From assembly GCA_963976395.1 (NCBI GenBank), contig CAXBLG010000087.1, positions 1-13,645 on the forward strand: 13,645 nucleotides of DNA. The letters are read 5' to 3'. The position numbers were made by a program, and so were the translations under genes. Shown in pieces: positions 7,024-12,790 of this stretch. Position 1 is the first letter of the stretch; the number at the start of each line of letters is the position of its first letter. Source of the stretch: UBA11612 sp963976395. GTDB lineage: Bacteria; Pseudomonadota; Alphaproteobacteria; Rhodospirillales; Rhodospirillaceae. The notes under the pieces were generated by a model. The model had not been told where the DNA came from. It did no database searches and worked only from the letters and a program-made list of their open reading frames with translations.

Positions 7024-7524
7024 TCACGATTCTGTCAAACGGCTGTGCAAAAGTTCCAGCGCCGCCGCGACCGTAGCGCGCCTAACATCTGTACGTGTTC
7101 CGGCGAAGACATAACGCTTTACGACCGCATCCTGACCAGTTTGCGCTAAGGCCAAAAAAACCAATCCGACCGGCTTGTCTTTTGTGCCGCCGCCTGGACC
7201 TGCAATTCCAGTTACCGCGATTGCTAAATCCGCACTCGATTGTGCGAGTGCGCCTTCGGCCATTGCCGATGCAACAATGTCACTGACGGCACCGCTTTCG
7301 GAAATCGCATCACGCGGAACACCTAGAAGATTGATTTTAGAATCATCAGAGTAGGTAATAAAACCGCATTCAACAACGGCGGACGATCCCGGAATTGCGG
7401 TCAGGCATCCACTTATCAATCCGCCAGTGCATGATTCAGCAGTCGTTATTTTAGCCGCATGAGTTTTTGCGGCCACAAGAACGTCTTTTGCCAAGTCTAG
7501 AAGATCAGCGGGCAATTCGGTCAT
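7024..7524 (-). CDS. pncC: CinA C-terminal-domain protein, PncC-type nicotinamide-nucleotide amidase
   Basis: Encodes 166 residues, the length of a stand-alone CinA C-terminal domain without the N-terminal MoaB/CinA domain. Family members hydrolyse nicotinamide mononucleotide to nicotinate mononucleotide and ammonia, salvaging the pyridine ring after NAD breakdown. The signature T-A-E-S-C-T-G-G at 28-35 contains the presumed nucleophile Ser31. V-T-G-I-A-G-P-G-G-G at 104-113 followed by T-K-D-K-P-V-G-L-V is the other typical loop. The frame is open for another 46 codons upstream, running through the end of pgpA. The ATG at 7524 is preferred because family similarity starts there and the extension duplicates pgpA coding sequence. 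No clear ribosome binding site is visible, so coupling to pgpA, eight bases upstream, is likely. Confidence 0.92.
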   Translation of the reverse strand: MTELPADLLDLAKDVLVAAKTHAAKITTAESCTGGLISGCLTAIPGSSAVVECGFITYSDDSKINLLGVPRDAISESGAVSDIVASAMAEGALAQSSADLAIAVTGIAGPGGGTKDKPVGLVFLALAQTGQDAVVKRYVFAGTRTDVRRATVAAALELLHSRLTES

Positions 7525-7532
7525 TGGTGTGT

Positions 7533-8036
7533 CTAAACAATATGGGGCCAAAGAAACTGGAGTGCTATCAATGACAATGCGGCATACAAGGCCGCGAGCA
7601 TATCGTCCAGCATTATGCCCAAGGCTCCAGGGATCTTCTTGTCGGCCCAAATCACCGGCCAAGGTTTAAGAATATCGAAGACCCTGAATAATAAAAACCC
7701 GATCAGATACCATACGGGATGAAGAGGGGCCGCGGCGAGGGTCGCCCATTGGCCGGCAACCTCATCAATGACAATCCACTGCGGATCTTTAGTTTCGTCG
7801 TCGTCTTTGAGGTGAGCAGCCGTCACAACCCAACCAACCAGAAATACTAGGACGGCAGCGGGAATCAGACTCGTCGATCCCCAGGCCCAGGTCAGCAAGG
7901 CGGCTATGGGCAGAGCGCCTAGCGATCCAAGTGTGCCTGGTGCCTTTCCGGCTAAACCACAGCCAAACCAGCTTAGAAAAAGCACCCGAATGCGCGCTGG
8001 CCAGTTATGATTAGTTGTGGACCGATGGGTGGTCAT
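7533..8036 (-). CDS. pgpA: Phosphatidylglycerophosphatase A
   Basis: Encodes 167 residues, the usual size. PgpA removes phosphate from phosphatidylglycerophosphate to give phosphatidylglycerol at the inner membrane. Family motifs appear in order: G-K-A-P-G-T-L-G-S at 30-38, I-V-I-D-E-V-A-G-Q at 88-96 with acidic residues Asp91 and Glu92, F-R-V-F-D-I-L-K-P-W-P at 117-127, and the near-terminal G-I-M-L-D-D-M-L-A at 140-148. Hydrophobic segments at about 40-73, 108-120 and 146-163 fit an integral membrane enzyme. It forms a two-gene minus-strand unit with the CinA-type gene. The ATG at 8036 is the first start of the frame, with no strong ribosome binding site. AT-rich sequence at 8041-8090 probably holds its promoter. 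In many relatives ispDF adjoins pgpA; it is not here. Confidence 0.94.
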   Translation of the reverse strand: MTTHRSTTNHNWPARIRVLFLSWFGCGLAGKAPGTLGSLGALPIAALLTWAWGSTSLIPAAVLVFLVGWVVTAAHLKDDDETKDPQWIVIDEVAGQWATLAAAPLHPVWYLIGFLLFRVFDILKPWPVIWADKKIPGALGIMLDDMLAALYAALSLIALQFLWPHIV

Positions 8037-8141
8037 ACGGACTAATATTACCTAACTTATTGTAATATAATGAATAACTTAATTTTGAAGGAGCAATCTA
8101 AAGGGGAGTATTGCATAAATACACCAAATAATAGTTTCAAA

Positions 8142-8162
8142 AGCTATGATACCACCATAGCT
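8142..8162 (-). terminator. Weak terminator-like hairpin (minus-strand reading)
   Basis: AGCTATG (8142-8148) and CATAGCT (8156-8162) form a perfect 7-bp stem with a seven-base loop. Read on the minus strand, two G-U pairs could extend the stem and the 3' arm runs into TTTT, which resembles a weak intrinsic terminator. It would end transcription entering pgpA from the right, for example from the doubtful frame at 8206-8400. The stem is short and not GC-rich, so the call is tentative. Confidence 0.3.
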
Positions 8163-8205
8163 CCAAAGACAAGATCGGCTAAGTCCTTCATTTAGAATAA
8201 TTACC

Positions 8206-8400
8206 TCAATGTGATATCTTTACTTTCCCTTTGAATTTGCCCTCTAAAATCGGCAGGATGTCTTTGGCTACATGGGGATAACCCAGATTTAATGCGAGAT
8301 TGATCATTGCTAGGATATAACCACCTTTAGCGTACCTGGGGGTGCGCGTAGGTTTTTTATGCGCAATTTCCGTTGCAGCGAGTGCGATGGGAATTTGCAA
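8206..8400 (-). pseudogene. Doubtful 64-codon frame, possible gene remnant
   Basis: The frame opens after a stop codon, reads R-G-L-T-K-F-A-F-L before and through a TTG at 8400, and ends with TGA at 8206. The composition is protein-like: a basic segment (A-H-K-K-P-T-R-T-P-R-Y), a hydrophobic helix-like stretch (Y-I-L-A-M-I-N-L-A-L-N-L) and a Lys-rich end. No ATG or GTG start and no ribosome binding site precede it, and I recognise no family. It lies in a gap where most sequence is non-coding and is followed on its own strand by the hairpin at 8142-8162. It could be a decayed gene, a real small gene using TTG, or chance. Confidence 0.2.
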
Positions 8401-8488
8401 GAACGCAAACTTTGTTAGGCCTCGCTATAAAAAAAATAGCTCAATGGGGCGGCCATACAGGGTTTCATCGGTTTAAAGAGGGGCGCGC

Positions 8489-9925
8489 GTGTTTTCGGGC
8501 AAGCAACACTCGAAGTTTGATCCAAGGGACCGCGGTTTAAACCGCATCCAAAAAAATCTACAAAGATTTTTTCCTGAACGACAACTGATTGTTCGGTCGG
8601 GAGAGCGTATGCGTACGCTTCGCCTGTCAACCAACCGGCAAGCTGTTCTGGTGCTTGCAGGGATGGCTCTCGGGGCCTGGACGCTTTTTAGTTCCGGGCT
8701 TGCCATGAATCATAGCGAACGTATCGGTGCAAAAAATATTGAAGTTAAAGACGCACGCATGGGCTACGAGCAATTGCTCGCCCAAGTTACTATTTACAAG
8801 GACCGCGTTGCGGATCTGACTGAAGAGTTGGAAGAAAACTATTCAAAATCTTTAGAGCTTGTGCAGAAAGAAGCGGTGGCCCTTAAGGTCAAAGCCGCTG
8901 AGTTGGATCGACAAGGCCAGAAAAAAATAGTAACTGCTCAGAACAAGAGCAGATCAAAAGACGCTTCGATTGACGCGGTTAATTTGCTCACGGGCGATGG
9001 GGCGAGCATCGATCTTGTTCTGAGCAAAGCAAAACTTGACCGCGGTCATGCAGACGAACAGCGTCATGCACTCATGGCCGAACTCTCTGATCTAGAAAAC
9101 TCGATGGTGAATGTGGTTTCGCACCATCAACGCACGCCATTTGTGGCGACCGATAGCCTCGAGTTACGTCAGGTGGTTTTGCAACGTGACCTCGCGATGG
9201 CAGAACGAGAATCGCTGTCACAAAAAGTCGGCGCGCTGGAAGATCAAATTCGCGACATGGAGAGTAATCAACTTTTGCTCTACCACCGTTTTGCAGAAGT
9301 GGCCGATACGAAGATTGCGGGTATTGAAACGTCCCTTAGTGTTACGGGACTCGATATTGATCTTCTTCTGAAGCGTCAGAAGGCACGAGGTCAGGGCGGT
9401 CCGTTTATTCCGCTTGATTCTGTGTCTCAGGACTCAGGGCCGTTGCAGGAATCATTATTTAAACTAAATGCGAAAGTGGACCGGCTTCAGGATCTGCAGG
9501 GGCTTTTGACTAAGCTTCCGTTGGACGCGCCGCTTGGGAAATTCGATTTTACAGACGGGTTTGGTGTGCGAAAAGATCCGTTCACCGGCAAGTTCGCTCA
9601 ACATCTTGGTGTCGATATGGCGGGTACCTACAAGGCCTCGGTGTACAGCAGTGGCGCTGGAAAGGTAGTTCACGCGGGATGGAATGGAAGCTATGGTCGC
9701 ATGGTTGAAATCGACCATGGTATGGGCCTCGTGTCGCGCTATGCGCACATGGAGAAGGTCACTGTTAAAGAGGGCGACACAGTCGTGCGCGGCACTCAAC
9801 TGGGTCAACAAGGATGTTCAGGCCGATGCACCGGTGATCACGTGCATTTCGAAGTTTTACACAATAAGAAACACCTTAATCCGCTCAAGTTTTTGAAGGC
9901 TGGTACCGATGTTTTCAAGGGGTAG
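8489..9925 (+). CDS. lmdC: Membrane-anchored M23 peptidoglycan endopeptidase, LmdC type
   Basis: Encodes 478 residues. A basic cytoplasmic N-terminus (1-50), including F-F-P-E-R-Q-L-I-V-R-S-G-E-R at 27-40, is followed by one membrane helix at about 51-72, charged coiled-coil segments at about 84-150 and 195-265, and a C-terminal LytM/M23 domain at about 345-475. Predicted zinc ligands are His372 and Asp376 (Q-H-L-G-V-D) and His453 of the H-V-H motif, with His451 catalytic; all are present, so it should be active in cleaving peptide cross-links in the periplasm. It overlaps the bactofilin gene by 17 bases. This matches the lmdC-bacA pairs described in stalked and budding alphaproteobacteria such as Hyphomonas, where the peptidase's cytoplasmic part binds the bactofilin. 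The start is GTG, chosen for AGAGGGG about five bases upstream. Its only two cysteines, Cys443 and Cys447, lie in the active-site loop. Confidence 0.9.
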   Translation: MFSGKQHSKFDPRDRGLNRIQKNLQRFFPERQLIVRSGERMRTLRLSTNRQAVLVLAGMALGAWTLFSSGLAMNHSERIGAKNIEVKDARMGYEQLLAQVTIYKDRVADLTEELEENYSKSLELVQKEAVALKVKAAELDRQGQKKIVTAQNKSRSKDASIDAVNLLTGDGASIDLVLSKAKLDRGHADEQRHALMAELSDLENSMVNVVSHHQRTPFVATDSLELRQVVLQRDLAMAERESLSQKVGALEDQIRDMESNQLLLYHRFAEVADTKIAGIETSLSVTGLDIDLLLKRQKARGQGGPFIPLDSVSQDSGPLQESLFKLNAKVDRLQDLQGLLTKLPLDAPLGKFDFTDGFGVRKDPFTGKFAQHLGVDMAGTYKASVYSSGAGKVVHAGWNGSYGRMVEIDHGMGLVSRYAHMEKVTVKEGDTVVRGTQLGQQGCSGRCTGDHVHFEVLHNKKHLNPLKFLKAGTDVFKG

Positions 9926-10427
9926 TAAAGTTAAGGCGCAAGCGCAGGAAACTCGGTCGGACGTCGCGACGGCCAAGGCTGTGCCTTCGATCATCAGCGC
10001 AGACCTCGTCCTCGAGGGAAACCTTGTTTCCAATGGTGAAGTGCAAGTTGATGGCACCGTAAACGGCGACATTCAGTGCAAGGCGCTTATCGTCGGTGTT
10101 AAAGGGTCGGTTACAGGTGAGGTGGTAGCGCAAACTGTTCGTTTACATGGCGCGGTTAAAGGTATGATTCGAGCGAAGAGTGTTTTTCTAGCTTCTACCG
10201 CACGGATGTCTGGTGATGTCGAGCACGAAAGCCTCGCAATTGAGCCCGGTGCTCATATGGAAGGCCACTGTAAGCGCATTGCAGAGCCTGCCTTGGCCCC
10301 GGTTGCAGAAAGTCCGCGACGCGTGGAAGCCGCCAATTCGTCATCGCCGGTTTCCACATCATCGATTGGCACCCCTCCAAGAATGATTACTAACAAACCT
10401 CCGAAAGCCGCTGTCGCAGCAAGCTAA
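9909..10427 (+). CDS. bacA: Bactofilin cytoskeletal protein
   Basis: Encodes 172 residues. The bactofilin beta-helix domain spans about 27-123, made of short repeats such as G-N-L-V-S-N-G-E-V-Q-V-D-G, V-N-G-D-I and G-S-V-T-G-E-V, and is flanked by a flexible N-terminus and a Pro/Ser/Ala-rich tail (124-172). Bactofilins polymerise without nucleotide into membrane-bound filaments that position cell-wall enzymes. The first residues, M-F-S-R-G-S-K-V-K, resemble the N-terminal membrane-targeting peptide of Caulobacter BacA (M-F-S-K-Q-A-K-S, from memory). GAAGG at 9895-9899, inside lmdC, is a suitable ribosome binding site, and the ATG at 9909 overlaps the lmdC end by 17 bases, so the two proteins are probably made together. 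The product presumably scaffolds LmdC at sites of local wall growth. The stop lies 36 bases from that of the convergent slt gene, with no obvious terminator between. Confidence 0.93.
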   Translation: MFSRGSKVKAQAQETRSDVATAKAVPSIISADLVLEGNLVSNGEVQVDGTVNGDIQCKALIVGVKGSVTGEVVAQTVRLHGAVKGMIRAKSVFLASTARMSGDVEHESLAIEPGAHMEGHCKRIAEPALAPVAESPRRVEAANSSSPVSTSSIGTPPRMITNKPPKAAVAAS

Positions 10428-10463
10428 TCACGGCGTGGGTTGTTACACCTCGTTGACCAATAA

Positions 10464-12530
10464 TTATTGATTCTTGCGCGAGAGTTCGTCTTCTAAATTC
10501 CGCGGAATTTCATCTGTATTGGCTAAAGTTGCCCGATACACCAAGAGATTTTCCATTACGCGTTGGACATAGTTCCGCGTCTCCGAAAATGGAATTTTTT
10601 CAATCCAATCTACGGCATCAACATCTGGATCTCTAGGATCGCCGAATTGGCGAATCCATAGTCGCGAACGGCTAGGGCCAGCATTGTAACCAGCGGCTGC
10701 AAGTACGTATGAGCCGTCAAACGAATTCACGAGTGCATTAAGATATGTGGACCCAATTTGAAGATTGTAGGCTGGGTCTTCGGTAAGTTTGTCGCTGCTG
10801 TATCGGATTCTAGAAGCGCGCGCGACAGCCCTAGCTGTTGTCGGCATCAGCTGCATGAGCCCTCGCGCACCTGCACCGCTACGTGCGGTTGGATCAAAAT
10901 TACTTTCCTGACGGGCGATTGCTAAAACCAAAGCTTGCTCGGGTGCGTCTGGATAGTCGTACAGAGGAACCGGATACCCGTATTTCACCAACGTGATTTT
11001 ATCGCCGGCCGCTTGCCGTGATATCCAAACGCCGATGTCGGGTCGAGCCATCCGGTTTGTCAATTCAGCGGTAAGGTGACGGATACTGCCAAATCCCGTC
11101 GAAGCAGCGAGGGCCTGGGCAAAGCGGCGCTGATAGACCTTTTCATCTGTGAACAGCAGTAACTTGACGACTTGCGTTAATTCGTTTGTCTCGAAGCTTT
11201 CTCTCTCGTTCTGTGTAGGGATCGGATCCTGCGGCAGTTGTGGAATTGCGTCTTGCGTGAGGCGGCCGATTGCCAGTTGCCCATAGTATGTTGTGGGGTA
11301 GGCACCTGCTCTAAGATACCATTCCTCTGCAATGTCCGGGCGGCCAAGGGCCTCAGCGGCACGACCGGTCCAGTAGGCCCCGCGCGATAAACTTACGGGC
11401 ATCTGGACGCTATCATAGACCTTCTCGAAGTGAGGGAGAGCAGCTTCGCCGTCGCCCAGGAAGCGCAGCGCGATCCAGCCTGCTAGCCATTCCGCCTCTG
11501 AAACACTGAGGGCGTCAGTGGCTCCATGGTGTTTTGCAATATTGTAGGCCTCAGTCACTTGCCCTTTCGATAGTGCGTCTCGGGCCAAAATATGGCGCTC
11601 GCGCCACCACAAATCCGGCCTGGGACTATCGGCTGGATATTCAGGAATAAGGTCGCGGGCTTCATCTTCACGGCCGCGCTGCCGTCGCCACTTGATACGG
11701 TCGTATAGCAGTCCGGCGTCAGTCTGTAGGCGATCAGGTACCCTTGCAATCGCCGCATCCACGCCGCCCCTGGAAGTGATTAAAGCGATGCGAGCGCGGG
11801 CAAGAAGTTGGTGGTCCTGATCCACATATTGCAGGCTGCGTTCTGCCGTTGATGTATAACCGATGTATAGGAGCCGATCGATCCGCTCCCAATGGTCTTC
11901 TTTGGTAAATGCGCTTCCGAATTCTTTTAGAAGACCGCGCTCTTCATCGCGTCCGGAAAGCCCTTCAATCCAAGCTTGCCTTGCAACTTCGGCAGCTCTC
12001 TCAGGATTGCCGCCGGATTTTAAGGCTAGTGCATAGGCCAACATTCCAGTGCCGGTTAACGGTGGGTGTGATGCAAACCAAGCCGTTAGGACAGTATTTG
12101 GAACATCGTCGTTGATAGAGTCTTCGGCCCTGCGGCGCAATTCCTCAATTGACGGCCAGCTTGGGTTTTCCGCGATGAAGGCTGTTCGTTCCAGGAAGTC
12201 GACATGCGCGCCTGGCTGGCGCATATAAATCCAATCAATGATTTTTCTAGGAACTGGACTTTCCGCCTTAGAGGCTATGGATCGCGCGTCTGTCCAACGC
12301 CTGCGGTCGGCTTCACGCATGGCTTGAATAAAGAGTGTACGGTCCGCAGCTGATATCTCTTCGCTTCTGGGTGCGGAAGATTGAGCTTGGGATGTTGGTG
12401 ACGGCTTAAGTGTTGGTAGAATTATCGGGGATGGAAATACTCTCGCGCTTTGCCCGTGAGCCAAGCCCGAGGGCAGGCCGGTGCAAAGGACAGCAGAAGT
12501 CAAAATCAAAGCGCTGATATCTTTACGCAT
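10464..12530 (-). CDS. slt: Soluble lytic murein transglycosylase, Slt70-like
   Basis: Encodes 688 residues from the ATG at 12530. A Sec signal peptide (M-R-K-D-I-S-A-L-I-L-T, cleavage near residues 24-26) leads to a Pro/Ser-rich stretch. A long alpha-helical, TPR-like superhelix follows, with repeats such as the W-T-G-R-A-A-E-A-L-G-R segment. The C-terminal SLT domain spans about 525-670. The catalytic glutamate is Glu542 in R-Q-E-S-N-F, followed by G-A-R-G-L-M-Q-L-M-P-T-T-A and A-A-G-Y-N-A-G-P, the hallmarks of family 1 lytic transglycosylases. It cleaves glycan strands to 1,6-anhydro-muropeptides in the periplasm. The frame extends 27 codons upstream to a GTG at 12611, where AGGTCAGGA precedes the start; that would put about 30 residues before the hydrophobic core, too long for a usual signal peptide. 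The ATGs at 12545 and 12551 are also possible. It is divergent from dapA. Confidence 0.92.
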   Translation of the reverse strand: MRKDISALILTSAVLCTGLPSGLAHGQSARVFPSPIILPTLKPSPTSQAQSSAPRSEEISAADRTLFIQAMREADRRRWTDARSIASKAESPVPRKIIDWIYMRQPGAHVDFLERTAFIAENPSWPSIEELRRRAEDSINDDVPNTVLTAWFASHPPLTGTGMLAYALALKSGGNPERAAEVARQAWIEGLSGRDEERGLLKEFGSAFTKEDHWERIDRLLYIGYTSTAERSLQYVDQDHQLLARARIALITSRGGVDAAIARVPDRLQTDAGLLYDRIKWRRQRGREDEARDLIPEYPADSPRPDLWWRERHILARDALSKGQVTEAYNIAKHHGATDALSVSEAEWLAGWIALRFLGDGEAALPHFEKVYDSVQMPVSLSRGAYWTGRAAEALGRPDIAEEWYLRAGAYPTTYYGQLAIGRLTQDAIPQLPQDPIPTQNERESFETNELTQVVKLLLFTDEKVYQRRFAQALAASTGFGSIRHLTAELTNRMARPDIGVWISRQAAGDKITLVKYGYPVPLYDYPDAPEQALVLAIARQESNFDPTARSGAGARGLMQLMPTTARAVARASRIRYSSDKLTEDPAYNLQIGSTYLNALVNSFDGSYVLAAAGYNAGPSRSRLWIRQFGDPRDPDVDAVDWIEKIPFSETRNYVQRVMENLLVYRATLANTDEIPRNLEDELSRKNQ

Positions 12531-12790
12531 AAAAAAAGTGGTCATAGCCATCAAAATATTTGCGCGTGCCATTTCATGTGTGATCGAGCAAACCGTTCTG
12601 ACACGCTTCACGTCCTGACCTGCACTTTCATATCTGTACGGGGATTGTTGGTCTGGAGCAAGATAGAGCTGGTAGAGGTAAGTTCCAGCCCTGGCGGTAC
12701 TTGTGGTACGAAGGAGCTGTGATAAACTTCGTTAACGTGGCGGGCTGCGCGCCCAACAAGCTAATCTTATCCACCTGAAGGAGCAATTTT
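12531..12790. promoter_or_regulatory. Divergent slt-dapA intergenic region
   Basis: Both genes are transcribed away from this 260-base stretch, so it must hold two promoters, but I see no close match to a consensus. The best dapA candidate is GATAAA (12721-12726), preceded by TG as in an extended -10. A short inverted repeat, ACGAAG (12708-12713) and CTTCGT (12727-12732), surrounds it with a 13-base loop. The part nearest slt may be coding if a more upstream slt start is used. A strong AAGGAG at 12778-12783 serves dapA. Confidence 0.35.

Larger units (their letters stand above)
8037..8488. other. 452-base intergenic region between pgpA and lmdC
   Basis: No supportable gene lies here. Bases 8041-8090 are very AT-rich, with an exact TATAAT on the plus strand (8066-8071) and the word TAACTTA twice, at 8053-8059 and 8075-8081, 22 bases apart. 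This part must contain the pgpA promoter and may contain others. A 7-bp hairpin lies at 8142-8162. A 64-codon minus-strand frame (8206-8400) has only a TTG start and no ribosome binding site. A small hairpin with an A-rich loop (arms GCTAT 8424-8428 and ATAGC 8436-8440) lies just before lmdC. There are no signs of a tRNA, insertion sequence or riboswitch. Confidence 0.6.

Noticed and set aside
7525..7662. 46-codon N-terminal extension of the CinA-type protein
   Set aside because: It overlaps the 3' end of pgpA in another frame, has no family similarity, and the known family start fits the ATG at 7524.
8415..8706. Two minus-strand frames over the start of lmdC (8415-8630 and 8473-8706)
   Set aside because: Both are antisense to the lmdC N-terminal coding region with low-complexity products; the plus-strand gene has a clear membrane helix and M23 domain.
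10458..10469. Self-complementary CAATAATTATTG between bactofilin and slt
   Set aside because: A continuous palindrome with no loop and no GC stem cannot be supported as a bidirectional terminator; it also overlaps the slt stop codon.
12450..12722. 90-codon plus-strand frame spanning the slt start and the divergent intergenic region
   Set aside because: It is antisense to the slt signal-peptide region, has no ribosome binding site or recognisable motif, and ends in the dapA promoter region.
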